Assembly (NCBI GenBank): GCA_019637815.1
Contig: JAHBUZ010000004.1
Coordinates: forward strand, 1 to 64,000
From: Chloroflexota bacterium
GTDB lineage: Bacteria; Chloroflexota; Limnocylindria; Limnocylindrales; CSP1-4
DNA length: 64,000 bases
Direction of reading: 5' to 3'
Every line of letters begins with the position of its first letter. The first letter of the stretch is position 1. The notes under the pieces are model-generated. The model ran no database searches. It saw nothing but the letters and a program-made list of their open reading frames with translations, and was not told the origin of the DNA. A program made the position numbers and the translations under genes. This document shows positions 1 through 10,567 of this stretch, in pieces.

Positions 1-378
1 GGTATGACGGGTCGCCCGCCGAATGGCCTGTATGCCGAACCACCAGTCGGTTCGTATGACGGGAAGCCGAGCGACGAATCCGGATGCGGGTGCGCCCCGG
101 CCGCCTCCACCAGCTGATTCGCGACGTCTGGGTCGTTCAGGGGATGGCTCGCCATCAGGACCGCATCGGATCGGCCCCGAGGGCGCATCGTCTGGGCGTC
201 CACCGCCATGCCCTCGCCCTCCGCAGGGCGCGCCGCGATCATGGACCAGCCCTCCGCCCACATCCTGAGCGGCGCGATGGACCTCCGTCCGTCCCGAGGC
301 ACCGCTGGCCGTTCAGGCGTGCCTGGCCCACCGCGCGCGGATCCGATCCCCGCGCTCAGCCCTGCAGGTGGGCCATGA
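1..378. other. Gene-poor left edge
   Basis: I find no convincing gene here. The open frames overlap one another, are rich in proline and arginine, and match no family I recognise. The ten bases GTATGACGGG occur twice (2-11 and 54-63). The minus-strand secreted protein that follows ends at 379, so part of this stretch may be its downstream region. Confidence 0.4.
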
Positions 379-855
379 TCACTGCGAGACCGCCCCCGCT
401 GGCGCGAGCGACGTGGACGCAGGCGCCGGCACGACCGCGAACGTGACGTTGGCGCCCGGATCCGACTCCGGGAAGTTCGTTGCTCGCACCCGCCACATCC
501 CGGGCGTGTCCGGCACGAAGACGCCCCGCCAGAGCGTCGGATCGACTGGATCGAGTGTCATGACCAGCGGGATCTCGGCGCCATCATCGGCCTGTGCCAC
601 GACCGAGAACGGGTAGTCCGGGACCGGCCACAGCACGTATGCCGTGTCAGGCACGAAGGGCCACGATCCGGGGGCCTCCATGCCGAGCTCCTCCCAGCCG
701 GTGGGCACGAATGTCCGCAGGAGCACTTCGGCGGGCTTGCCCACGACCACGGAAGCCGGAGCGATCGTGAGCGTGACCTGCATGGCAGCCGACACCGGTC
801 GTGGTGTCACCAGCAGCATGGATGCCACGACGATGGACACGAGCAGTCGACGCAT
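379..855 (-). CDS. Secreted protein with a predicted beta-sandwich (YtkA/FixH-like) fold
   Basis: 158 residues. Residues 1-23 form a clear signal peptide: MRRLL, a hydrophobic stretch, then an AxA-like site before MQVTLTIAPA. The rest is short beta-strand-like segments, including TIAPASVVVGKPAEVLLRTF and DPTLWRGVFVPDTPGMWRVR, the pattern of small Ig-like or YtkA/FixH-type extracytoplasmic domains that end in a 'W.v.v.' strand. There are no catalytic motifs and no cysteines for metal binding. The ATG at 855 is the natural start because the signal peptide begins there. It lies 157 bp downstream of aspS on the same strand, so it could be co-transcribed. The family assignment is inference from fold-like pattern only. 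Confidence 0.6.
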   Translation of the reverse strand: MRRLLVSIVVASMLLVTPRPVSAAMQVTLTIAPASVVVGKPAEVLLRTFVPTGWEELGMEAPGSWPFVPDTAYVLWPVPDYPFSVVAQADDGAEIPLVMTLDPVDPTLWRGVFVPDTPGMWRVRATNFPESDPGANVTFAVVPAPASTSLAPAGAVSQ

Positions 856-1012
856 CCCGGGCTTCTACACCCGGCTGACGCCACTGTCAACGCCGCTGCC
901 GCACGACATGCCTCCGGACGTCCGTGGCGGGGGGATGCCCGCACCCCCGGGGTCCGAGCGATCGCCCATCGCCCTGCCCCGGGGCCTGTCCCTCGGCTCC
1001 CGGTCGGCCAGG

Positions 1013-2866
<1,854 letters not shown>

Positions 2867-3013
2867 GGGAGGCCCATGGTACGGGAGCGGCCCGCGCCGC
2901 GCGGCAGGGTCGCGGCCGTGAGGCGTCGCGGCGACGGCGACCGAACCGGTCCACCGCGGCACCAGCACCCAGGGCGGCCGAGGCCGGGGCACTGGCCATC
3001 CTCATCGACTGCC

Positions 3014-3031
3014 TGCATCATCGATGATGCA
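3014..3031. promoter_or_regulatory. Perfect 18-bp palindrome, likely VapB operator
   Basis: TGCATCATCGATGATGCA equals its own reverse complement. It ends 3 bp before the ATG (3035) of the ribbon-helix-helix antitoxin gene. RHH antitoxins typically bind such palindromes and repress their own operon. The position leaves no room for a Shine-Dalgarno sequence, so the transcript may be leaderless or start very close to the codon. Confidence 0.7.
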
Positions 3032-3034
3032 CGC

Positions 3035-3265
3035 ATGCGAACGACCGTCGACCTGCCGCCTGCCGTCCGCGCGCGTGCGCTGGAAGTGGCAGCTGCGCGG
3101 GGCATGTCGGTCTCCGCGACCATCGCCGAGCTCACGTCCCTGGGATCGGAGCGTTTGGACGAGCCGGTGACCACGTACATCGATGAGCGGTCCGGGTTCC
3201 CCGTGATGCGGTTCGGGAGGCGCATCACGATGGAGGATGTCGTGGCCGCCCTGGACGACGAGTGA
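3035..3265 (+). CDS. vapB: Ribbon-helix-helix antitoxin of a VapBC pair
   Basis: 76 residues. The N-terminus MRTTVDLPPAVRARALEVAA followed by RGMSVSATIAELT matches the strand-helix-helix pattern of RHH (CopG/VapB-type) DNA-binding proteins, with the strand at residues 1-7 contacting the DNA groove. The C-terminal half (FPVMRFGRRITMEDVVAALDDE) resembles the toxin-binding tail of such antitoxins. The stop overlaps the GTG start of the PIN-domain toxin (GTGA), the usual coupled arrangement. The ATG at 3035 was chosen because the homologous strand begins there and a palindrome ends just upstream. It probably autoregulates through that palindrome. Confidence 0.85.
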   Translation: MRTTVDLPPAVRARALEVAAARGMSVSATIAELTSLGSERLDEPVTTYIDERSGFPVMRFGRRITMEDVVAALDDE

Positions 3266-3660
3266 CGACCTACCTGCCCGACGCGAACGTCCTCATCGCA
3301 CTGAGTGCTCACGAGCACGTCCATCACGTCCCCGTCGATCGATGGGCGTCCACGGTCGACAGCTTCGCCGTCTGCCCCACCGTGGAAGGGGCACTCGTCC
3401 GGTTCTCCGTACGACTGGGGGCATCGGTCGAGATGGTCCAGGAGACCTTGCGCGCCCTGCACAGCCGTCCAGGCTTCGAGTTCTGGCCGGACGACCGCTC
3501 GTATCTCGATGTGGACCTCGCCCATGTCCGGGGTCATCGGCAGGTGACCGATGCCTACCTTGCCAGTCTCGCCGGTTTGCGGCCGGACGCGAGAGTGGCG
3601 ACGATCGACGAGGGGTTCGCGCAGGCCCTGCCGAGCCTGGCATCCCTCGTCCCGACCTGA
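3262..3660 (+). CDS. vapC: PIN-domain ribonuclease toxin, VapC family
   Basis: 132 residues. PIN-domain toxins are Mg2+-dependent RNases that cleave specific tRNAs or rRNA when their antitoxin is degraded. The four acidic metal ligands are in the expected places: D7 in YLPDANVLI, E42 in CPTVEGALVRF, D97 in HRQVTDAYLA and D116 in VATIDEGFA. The closing DEGFAQ lies where family members carry 'D.df'. The GTG start at 3262 overlaps the antitoxin stop, implying translational coupling. The RNA target cannot be inferred. The pair lies between the divergent aspS and the convergent Kelch gene. Confidence 0.92.
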   Translation: MTTYLPDANVLIALSAHEHVHHVPVDRWASTVDSFAVCPTVEGALVRFSVRLGASVEMVQETLRALHSRPGFEFWPDDRSYLDVDLAHVRGHRQVTDAYLASLAGLRPDARVATIDEGFAQALPSLASLVPT

Positions 3661-4028
3661 CCGCAGGGGCCACCGATCAGCCGCGCCGGCGCTCGACCCG
3701 ACGCTCGGCGAGTCATCGCCAGGTAGCGATGGCCGAGAGCATGGCGAGCCCGACGGCCAGCAGGGGCACCGTCGGCGCCGGGTCACGCTGGGTGTCCGTG
3801 ACGGTATCGGTCGGGGGCAGGGAGGGCACAACGAGGTCGAGCGCCTCCCCGAGCGTGTCCGCGGCCACCGATGCTGGGGCCGGATCCCACCCGCGACCCC
3901 ATCTTCTTGGGCGTCGGTGTCGGCCTCGCGCTCCTCCAGGCCCTCGCGACCGAGGCCCGCATCACGCTCGTCGTTCCCGATCGCCGGTGAGGACGCCGCG
4001 GCGATCGGCCGGGACTTGGTCCTCCGCC
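3661..4028. other. Convergent intergenic region, possible gene remnant
   Basis: No complete gene is supported. On the minus strand, about 3713-3870 reads as a short peptide ending VPLLAVGLAMLSAIATWR before a stop, which looks like the C-terminal membrane anchor of a surface protein. No matching N-terminus or start codon is visible upstream, so it may be a remnant or chance. No clear terminator hairpin was found between vapC and the Kelch gene. Confidence 0.35.
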
Positions 4029-5630
4029 TCAGCTGTCCCCTGTCGGCAAGCCGAGGCGCGAGCGGAGGCGGTCCGTCGCGGCGGCGACCGACGAACCCGC
4101 CGCGTCCGCTTGGGCCATGAGCCGCGTCAGCTCCTCGTCGTCCGCGACCCGTGAGAGTGCTCCGTACACCTCACCCAGCCCTTCCTGCGCCCGGTGCCAT
4201 GCGTCCACGTCCGCATGCAGCGCCGCGGGCCACGGCAGGGTGAGGACGCTGCCCACGTGCGCCCGAGTCGCGTCGCCGAGGATCCGCCAGGCCCGTCGGA
4301 ACTGCGGGAGCCCACGCAGCCGAGCCTCCTCCACCCGCTCAAGGAGCCGTTCGCGCTCGACCTCGAACCGCGCCACTTCCCCGGCGTACGCCTCCGCGAC
4401 GGCCCGGAGCTCCTCGGCGGACGCGGTCGCGCCAGGGCTGGCATGCGTCGACGAATCGGGGTCGCCCGCGTTGCCGGGTTCCGTGCCCCAGACCTCGGTC
4501 GTCGCGAGCGGCACCGCGTCGAACGCATCCGGTCCACCCAGGCCACCGATGACCAGGACGCGGCCATCCGTCAGGAGTGTCGCGGTGTGTCGCCCACGCG
4601 CCTCAGCCAGGGTCCCATCGATGGCGAAGGCATCCGCGGTCGGATCCCAGACCTCGATGGTGTCGAGCAGATCGAAGTCACGGAAGCCGCCGATGACCAG
4701 GACGCGGCCATCCGTCAGGAGTGTCGCGGTGTGCGCGTAGCGAGCGTGCTCCAGCATCCCGGCTGGCAGGAAGGTCCCCATGGTCGTGTCCCACCACTCC
4801 GCCGTGGCGGTCGTCTCGACGAGACGCTGGCCACCCGCGACCAGCACCCGACCATCCGCCAGCAGGGTCGCGGTGTGCTCGGAGCGACCGACCGAGACCA
4901 GGGAGCCCGCTGGCGCGAAGGCGCCCGTGGCCGGGTCCCACGTCTCCGCGCTGGCCAGGAAGTCGGACCCGACGTTGCCGGCCACGACCAGCACCCGGCC
5001 GTCCGCCAGCAGGGTGGCGGTGTGGTTCGCCCGGGCCTCGCTGAGCACGCCCGATGCCACGGAGGTCCCCGTGGTCGGGTCCCAGAGCTCGGCCGTGGAC
5101 AGGAAGCTGGTCCCGTCGTGACCGCCGACGACGAGCACGCGGCCATCCGGCAGCGCCGTGGCCGTGTGGTGCGAGCGCGGGCCCGACGCTCCTCCCGACA
5201 TCGACAGGGTGTCCGTCGCGGGGTCCCATACCTCGGCGGTCGCCAGCGTCGTGCCGCCGCCCCGCCCGCCCAGGATCACCACCCGTCCATCCGCCAGCCG
5301 CGTCGCCGTGTGGTCATGTCGGCCGGTCGCCATCGTGGCCCCGATGGAGGCGGTGCCGGTCGTCGGGTCCCAGAGCTCGACGGTGGTCAAGGCCCCGACC
5401 CCGTCCTCACCCCCGACCACCAGGATCCGGCCATCGATGAGGAGCGTCGCTGTATGGCCAGCGCGCGCCGCCGTGAGCGAGCCGACCGCCTCCTGGCGAG
5501 CCGGGACCGGGACGACGGGCTCGCCGGGTGCCGCCTCCTCCGCTGTGACGACGGCGACGCCCAGGACGAGTCCGAACGCGGTGTTGACCCCGACACCGAT
5601 GGCGGTGTGTCGTCGTCGACCCACGGTCAC
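4029..5630 (-). CDS. Exported seven-repeat Kelch-type beta-propeller protein
   Basis: 533 residues. A hydrophobic segment at about residues 8-30 (AIGVGVNTAFGLVLGVAVVTA) is a signal peptide or anchor. Seven repeats of about 47 residues follow, each with the core HTATLL.DGRVLVVGG and closing with 'E.WDP.TG', the signature of Kelch/galactose-oxidase-like propellers; seven blades make a closed ring. The last 120 or so residues are helical and charged (AEELRAVAEAYAGEVARFEVE) and may be a stalk or binding domain. The GTG at 5630 overlaps the stop of the FemAB-like gene and has a GGGAGGAG Shine-Dalgarno just upstream. The context suggests a cell-surface role, but no ligand can be inferred. Confidence 0.85.
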   Translation of the reverse strand: MTVGRRRHTAIGVGVNTAFGLVLGVAVVTAEEAAPGEPVVPVPARQEAVGSLTAARAGHTATLLIDGRILVVGGEDGVGALTTVELWDPTTGTASIGATMATGRHDHTATRLADGRVVILGGRGGGTTLATAEVWDPATDTLSMSGGASGPRSHHTATALPDGRVLVVGGHDGTSFLSTAELWDPTTGTSVASGVLSEARANHTATLLADGRVLVVAGNVGSDFLASAETWDPATGAFAPAGSLVSVGRSEHTATLLADGRVLVAGGQRLVETTATAEWWDTTMGTFLPAGMLEHARYAHTATLLTDGRVLVIGGFRDFDLLDTIEVWDPTADAFAIDGTLAEARGRHTATLLTDGRVLVIGGLGGPDAFDAVPLATTEVWGTEPGNAGDPDSSTHASPGATASAEELRAVAEAYAGEVARFEVERERLLERVEEARLRGLPQFRRAWRILGDATRAHVGSVLTLPWPAALHADVDAWHRAQEGLGEVYGALSRVADDEELTRLMAQADAAGSSVAAATDRLRSRLGLPTGDS

Positions 5631-6787
5631 GCTCCTCCCGATCCCGGCTCGGCGTCCTCCGGGGCGTCCGGGCGATGGACATCCCGATAGCGCCAGCGTC
5701 GATATCGATCGCGGAGCCCCTCCCCCATCCGCAGCACTCGTGCGCCCACGGGATCGGTCACCAGGTCCCAGGCGCCGATGTAGTCGATCTCGGTCCCACC
5801 GAACCCGGACTTGAACTGCTCGATGCCCGCGCGAGGCAGCCCCCACAGGTCGTACTCGGTCGCCCCGGCCGCCTTGGAGCGACGGATCGCCTCCCACTTC
5901 AGCAGGTAGTTGGCGCGCAGCCGGCCGCCCTCCGCGGTCGTGCCGCCATACAGGTCCACCATCCGCGGGCCGCAGGCGACCAGGAACAGCGTCGCGACGG
6001 GCTCACCCGTCTCGGTCGACTCCGCGAACAGGAGACGCGCCATGCCCCTGGGCGCCAACACATCCCACATCGCGCGGTACGTGCCCAGCGTGCGCGGGGC
6101 GATGCCGGCCCGTCGCATGGCATCCGTATGGATGTCGTAGAACGCGTCGAGGCGATCCCCGTCGGCATCCACGACCCGCACCCCGAGGCGCTCGGCCTTG
6201 GTGATCGACTGGCGACACTTGCGATGCATCCCGGCCAGGATCGCGGGCTCGTCCGCCGTCAGGTCGATGATGCGGCTCCGGTCCGGCTGGACATGGTCCG
6301 CGGGCTCCCAGCCGAGCGCCCGCAGCGCGTCCCGGAGCGCCGGCTCGTCCGGCGCATCCGGCTCCATCCGGACGTACGCCAGCCGCGCGGGCCCTGCCGC
6401 CGCACGCAGTCGTCGCGTGAACACCTCGAGCAGGTCGGCGTCCAGGGGGCCTGCCGCGACCGGTCCACGGGCGAGATAGCCCATGCCCCACGGCACCCCC
6501 CGCCGTCGAGCCACGAGGACCTGCCCTGCCACCGCGCCGCGTGGTGCGTCCGCCGCGACGCGCAGGGGGTGCCAGCCGTTGGGCCGCTTGATGGTCGCCC
6601 AGGCACTGTCCTGGAGCCACGTGGGCTGCGCGGACGCGGCGACGAACGCGTCCCAGGCCGCCGTGTCCGCCTCCAGGTCCCCTGCGCGGATCCCAGCCAT
6701 CGATCCGCCGAGCGACCGCTCAGCTGCGGACGGTCGCTCGGTCGCCGGCGGCTCCTCGGTCGCCGACGGCCCCGGCGCCGTTGTCAC
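5627..6787 (-). CDS. FemAB-type peptidoglycan interpeptide transferase (copy 1, next to hisS)
   Basis: 386 residues. FemAB proteins transfer amino acids from aminoacyl-tRNA to the lipid II stem peptide. Two GNAT-like halves are visible. Supporting motifs are RIIDLTADEPAILAGMHRKCR at about residues 170-190 (the 'R.i.dL....e.l...m..k.R' signature) and RANYLLKWEAIRRSKAAGATEYDLWG and FKSGFGGTEIDYIGAWDLV near the C-terminus. The GTG at 6787 overlaps the hisS stop (GTGA). An ATG 29 codons in is an alternative that would drop a disordered tail rich in alanine, proline and glutamate. Overlap with hisS upstream and the Kelch gene downstream indicates one transcript. Donor amino acid unknown. Confidence 0.88.
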   Translation of the reverse strand: MTTAPGPSATEEPPATERPSAAERSLGGSMAGIRAGDLEADTAAWDAFVAASAQPTWLQDSAWATIKRPNGWHPLRVAADAPRGAVAGQVLVARRRGVPWGMGYLARGPVAAGPLDADLLEVFTRRLRAAAGPARLAYVRMEPDAPDEPALRDALRALGWEPADHVQPDRSRIIDLTADEPAILAGMHRKCRQSITKAERLGVRVVDADGDRLDAFYDIHTDAMRRAGIAPRTLGTYRAMWDVLAPRGMARLLFAESTETGEPVATLFLVACGPRMVDLYGGTTAEGGRLRANYLLKWEAIRRSKAAGATEYDLWGLPRAGIEQFKSGFGGTEIDYIGAWDLVTDPVGARVLRMGEGLRDRYRRWRYRDVHRPDAPEDAEPGSGGA

Positions 6788-8088
6788 TGCGCGTCCGGTC
6801 CGTGGCGATGCTGTCGCTGGGTCCGTTCGACCTCCCGCACCAGGTCATCGAGCGCGACCAGCCGCTGCGTGCCCGCCTCGAGGTCCCGCAGCTGGACCTG
6901 GCCATCGTCCAGCTCCGAGCCGCAGATGACCGCTAGGTGGGCGCCATCCCGTGCCGCACCCTCCAGCTGGCGACCCAGCTTCCGCTCGCCCAGCTCCGCG
7001 CGAGCCGCGATGCCACCCGCCCGCAGCCGCGTCGCGAGGCGGAACCGGGTGACGGTGTCCGCGGGATCGGCGCCCACGACCACGACGGCGACCCGGGGTG
7101 CCTCGATGGGCGGCGTGCCCTGGCGTTCCAGCGCGAGGAGGACCCGATCCAGCCCCAGCCCGAAGCCGATACCCGGGGTCGGCTTGCCACCCAGCAGCTC
7201 CACCAGGCCGTCGTAGCGACCACCGCCCCCGAGCGCGTCCTGCTGGCCGTCCCGCTCGGGCGGATAGAACTCGAACGTGGTCCGGGTGTAGTAGTCGAGG
7301 CCCCGCACCAGACGCGGCTCCAGGCGATACGCGACCCCCACGGCATCGAGATGCCGGCGCAGCCCTGCGAAGTGCATCGCGCACGCGTCACACAGGTGGT
7401 CCGTGATGATCGGGGCGGCCGCGATGAGCGGCTGCATCTGCGCATCCTTGGAGTCGAGCAGCCGGAGCGGGCTCGTGGCGAGACGGGTGCGCTCGAGCTC
7501 CGGCAGGTCGTCCGCCAGGGGCGTGAAGTACGCGCGCAGCGCCTCGATGTAGGTCGGCCGGCACGCCCGGTCCCCGATGGAGTTGAGCCGCAGCTCCACA
7601 CCCGTGAGCCCGGCCTCCGCGTAGAAGCGCGTGGCGAGCTCGATGATCTCCGCGTCGATGGCCGGCCCCGCGTCGCCGATCGCCTCCACGTCGAACTGCC
7701 AGAACTGCCGATAGCGACCCGCCTGGGGCCGGTCGTACCGGAACATCGGCCCCGTGAGCGTCAGCTTCACGGGCTGTGGCAACGTCTGCATGCCGTGCTG
7801 GACGTACGCTCGCACGATGCCCGCGGTGGGCTCCGGTCGGAGCGCCCAGCGCTCCCGCTCCGTGTCGCCGCGACCCGCCTGGACCCGGAACAGCTCCTTC
7901 TCCACGACATCGGTCACGGCACCGACGCCCCGCTCGAAGACCTCCGCCTGCTCGAACAACGGCGTCTCGATGGGCTGATAGCCGTATCGCGCGGTCAGGT
8001 CACGGGCGACCGACTCGAGATGGCCGAAGCCGGCACGGGCAGCCGGCAGCAGGTCACGGGTGCCACGAGGGGCCTGGGGTCGGGACAT
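6784..8088 (-). CDS. hisS: Histidyl-tRNA synthetase
   Basis: 434 residues; class II synthetase charging tRNA(His). Motif 1 lies at about residues 40-60 (YGYQPIETPLFEQ). Motif 2 is FRYDRPQAGRYRQFWQFDVE. The histidine A loop is GLDYYTRTTFEFY, followed by GGGGRYDGLVELLGG and motif 3. A C-terminal anticodon-binding domain (RVAVVVVGADPADTVTRF to the end) is present, so this is a true synthetase and not the HisZ paralogue. The ATG at 8088 (MSRPQAPRGTRDLLP) matches family N-termini. The stop overlaps the start of the FemAB gene. Confidence 0.97.
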   Translation of the reverse strand: MSRPQAPRGTRDLLPAARAGFGHLESVARDLTARYGYQPIETPLFEQAEVFERGVGAVTDVVEKELFRVQAGRGDTERERWALRPEPTAGIVRAYVQHGMQTLPQPVKLTLTGPMFRYDRPQAGRYRQFWQFDVEAIGDAGPAIDAEIIELATRFYAEAGLTGVELRLNSIGDRACRPTYIEALRAYFTPLADDLPELERTRLATSPLRLLDSKDAQMQPLIAAAPIITDHLCDACAMHFAGLRRHLDAVGVAYRLEPRLVRGLDYYTRTTFEFYPPERDGQQDALGGGGRYDGLVELLGGKPTPGIGFGLGLDRVLLALERQGTPPIEAPRVAVVVVGADPADTVTRFRLATRLRAGGIAARAELGERKLGRQLEGAARDGAHLAVICGSELDDGQVQLRDLEAGTQRLVALDDLVREVERTQRQHRHGPDAQ

Positions 8089-8336
8089 CGCTCGCAAGTC
8101 TAGAACGAGGACGCGTGGCGCACCGGGATGTCACGGCGTGGCCGGGACCGATGGGTGTGCAGTGGCCCATGACCAGCCACGCGGGTCGCGACCGACGAGC
8201 GTGCAAGGTCCGGCCATTCGCGCGAGGCGACCGGTGACGTGGTCGGTCACCAGCGGGCGGGCCGTGTGCGCGGATCCCGGCGCGACGACGCCGACCGAGT
8301 GGCACCCCGGCCGGCGTTGCGCGTCTGGTCCGGTGC

Positions 8337-9188
8337 TCAGCCCTTGGTCAGACGCTTGTTGACCCAGCCCTTCTCGCCGTTGCCCAGCTGGACCTTGAGC
8401 CAGACCTTGCCGTCCTTGCGCTCCCGCGTCCGCAGCACCGCCATCCGGGAGCCCTTGCCCAGGCTCCGCTTCACCTTGGCGTCCGCGTTCGGGTTCTTGC
8501 GCACCGGGAGGCGCACCCGCGCCACGCGGATGTCCGCATCCTTGTCCGCGAGGATCGGAGCGGTGCTCGCACCGCGCTTGAGATCCACCCGCAGATAGGC
8601 GGTGAACGGGATGTTGAGGGCCTTCACCTTGTGGCGCTTCACGCCGCTGAGCAGGGCGCTCACGGCCTTGCCATTGCCCACGTAGATGCCCACGTGGCCA
8701 CCCTTGTTCCAGACCACGATGTCGCCGACCTGCGGCTTCTTCGTGACGCGGCCGAGCCGCTTGAAGCGCTGGTAGTAGCCGCGCGCGGTGTTGAAGCCCC
8801 CGATCCGCTTGACGAGCCGGGCCTCCTTGAACGACCGATACACGAGGCCCGAGCAATCGAAGCCCTTGGGCCCCGTGGATCCCCACACGTAGCGGGCGCC
8901 GATGTGACTGGACACGGCCTCCACCACGCGTTCGGCCTGGGTCGGCCGGGCGGGCTTGGGGTCCGGCTCATCCTCCGCGGCGACAGGCACGACCCCGATC
9001 GCCAGGATGGATGTCACGAGCAGCCCCGCGACGAGGGCACGGACGCCCCGTCGTCGGCGTCGACCGACCGCTCCAGGGGTCATCGACACGGGTGGCGGAC
9101 CTGCGGGGTCCTGTGATGCCGACGTGTCGTCCTCGGTCGGATCGGTCCGAACGGCGCACTCTGGCGCCCCTGCTCGCTGCACGGCCAC
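8337..9188 (-). CDS. NlpC/P60 cell-wall endopeptidase with C-terminal SH3 domain
   Basis: 283 residues. NlpC/P60 enzymes cut peptide bonds in peptidoglycan stems. The catalytic cysteine is C112 in GFDCSGLVYRSF and the histidine H165 in NKGGHVGIYVG. A bacterial SH3-like domain (about 215-283, ending GEKGWVNKRLTKG) likely binds the wall. The GTG at 9188 has a strong GAGGGGAG Shine-Dalgarno 7 bp upstream, giving a 45-residue cytoplasmic lead before an RRRRR cluster and a membrane segment (about 50-71). A start at 9083 would give a conventional signal peptide but lacks a ribosome-binding site. It faces the same way as hisS, 248 bp upstream of it. Confidence 0.93.
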   Translation of the reverse strand: MAVQRAGAPECAVRTDPTEDDTSASQDPAGPPPVSMTPGAVGRRRRRGVRALVAGLLVTSILAIGVVPVAAEDEPDPKPARPTQAERVVEAVSSHIGARYVWGSTGPKGFDCSGLVYRSFKEARLVKRIGGFNTARGYYQRFKRLGRVTKKPQVGDIVVWNKGGHVGIYVGNGKAVSALLSGVKRHKVKALNIPFTAYLRVDLKRGASTAPILADKDADIRVARVRLPVRKNPNADAKVKRSLGKGSRMAVLRTRERKDGKVWLKVQLGNGEKGWVNKRLTKG

Positions 9189-9467
9189 TCCCCTCTACCA
9201 GCACATCACGCTGGGGCGTGATGCCGATGGGCCCGGCTCGACCGCTGGGGCGATCGCTGCCTGACATAGGAAACTTAACCATATTCGCGACGTCCTGTCA
9301 CGGTACACGCGACATCTGGCCGATGACCCGCATGGGTGAGGACCCTCCCACTGCACGCTGACGCTCTTCTCCGGACCCCTCCTGACCCCACCAGCTCGGG
9401 GTGCCCGGACCCTCCGGCGCGGGCCGAGCGAGGGATGCGGGACCCGGCGCCGCGCTAGGATCACGGG

Positions 9468-10331
9468 GTGGATGCACCCCGCTCGCGCCCCCGCGATGTC
9501 CTGCCGTACCTCCTGGGCGTGGTCCTCCTGTCCTGGGCGATCACGACGGTCTGGCTCGCGATGCGCGCCGTCATGGACATCGGCGGGATGTGCGCCGAGG
9601 GTGGGCCCTATGTCATCGAGACGCCCTGTCCGGACGGCGTCCCGCTCCTCATGATCCTTGCGTTCCCGGGTGGCTTCCTGGGTGTGGGCATGATGCTTGG
9701 CTGGGGCTCCCGACTGGGGCACGGATGGGCGAGCCTTGCAGCCCTCGCCTGGCCGGCGCTCTTCCTGTCCCTCGGCTGGAACTTCCTCGAGTACGGCCTC
9801 GATGCACCGGGTGGCATCGAGCTCGGCTGGCTCATCCCGGGCGTCGCGTTCCTGCTCATGGGTGGCGTGCCGCTCGTCATCGGCGCGTGCGGTGCGCTGG
9901 CCGTCCGCCGGACGCGGGGAAACGGCGTTGCCGCACCACGCGACGCGACATCGGCGAGTGCCGCACGCGGCGCGATGGCAGGCAGCATCACCCGGGCCGG
10001 GTCGCCGGATGACCATCCGGCGTCGTCATCGCGACCGGCGAGCGGACCTGGCCCGGACACCGATCAGCGACGGGCCCGTGCCGAGCTCGCGCGGGCCCTC
10101 TGCGCGGCTGCGGGTGCGGCGAGCGTCGCGGCGGCCGACCAGGTGACCATCGCGGAGGCGCTGCCGACCCGGGATGCCACCGACCCGCTGACCGATCGCG
10201 ACGACACCTCCATGGTCGCGCAGCTGGAGCGACTCGCGGCACTCAAGCGCGACGGCGCGCTCGGGGAGCTGGAGTATCTCCGGGCCAAGCAGGCCGTCAT
10301 CGATGCCGCCGCGCGAGGTGAGGTCGCATGA
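9468..10331 (+). CDS. Polytopic membrane protein with C-terminal SHOCT-like helix
   Basis: 287 residues, GTG start. Four membrane segments are visible at about residues 13-37, 58-80, 84-107 and 118-145. A low-complexity alanine/serine/proline linker follows, then an acidic region ending QLERLAALKRDGALGELEYLRAKQAV, the 'l..L..L...G.is..Ef...K..ll' pattern of SHOCT domains. SHOCT tails are found on many small membrane proteins of unclear function. The next gene starts inside the stop codon (ATGA), so the two are coupled. I do not recognise the membrane part. Confidence 0.65.
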   Translation: MDAPRSRPRDVLPYLLGVVLLSWAITTVWLAMRAVMDIGGMCAEGGPYVIETPCPDGVPLLMILAFPGGFLGVGMMLGWGSRLGHGWASLAALAWPALFLSLGWNFLEYGLDAPGGIELGWLIPGVAFLLMGGVPLVIGACGALAVRRTRGNGVAAPRDATSASAARGAMAGSITRAGSPDDHPASSSRPASGPGPDTDQRRARAELARALCAAAGAASVAAADQVTIAEALPTRDATDPLTDRDDTSMVAQLERLAALKRDGALGELEYLRAKQAVIDAAARGEVA

Positions 10332-10438
10332 GCACGCCGGGACGACCCGGGCGCTGGTTGCTGGTCCTGGTGCTCGTGGCGGTTGCGGTGGGCGTCTGGC
10401 TCGCCACCTGGACGTACGACCTCGCCACCCGCGGCTGA
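10328..10438 (+). CDS. Small single-pass membrane protein, 36 residues
   Basis: The ATG overlaps the stop of the preceding membrane gene (ATGA). The protein starts MSTPGRPGRW, has one hydrophobic helix (LLVLVLVAVAVGVWLATW) and ends TYDLATRG. The overlap and the positive-inside N-terminus support a real gene. It is likely a partner or stabiliser of the upstream membrane protein, which is inference from position only. Confidence 0.6.
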   Translation: MSTPGRPGRWLLVLVLVAVAVGVWLATWTYDLATRG

Positions 10439-10567
10439 AGACGCCCGGACCCAGGGGCATCACGCCGGACGACGCCCCGTCCGAGAGCGCCGAGCCGGCG
10501 TGTGCCGGTCCGACGATCGCATCCCACCGGGACCACGCGATGGCGCTCCGTCCCGGTCGCGGCCGCG

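Noticed and set aside
3713..3870. Minus-strand peptide ending in a membrane-anchor-like segment
   Set aside because: No start codon with a ribosome-binding site, no homologous N-terminal part; at best a remnant.
9189..9467. Promoter for the NlpC/P60 gene in the AT-richer patch near 9265-9300
   Set aside because: Several weak -10-like hexamers exist, but none has a convincing -35 at the right distance.
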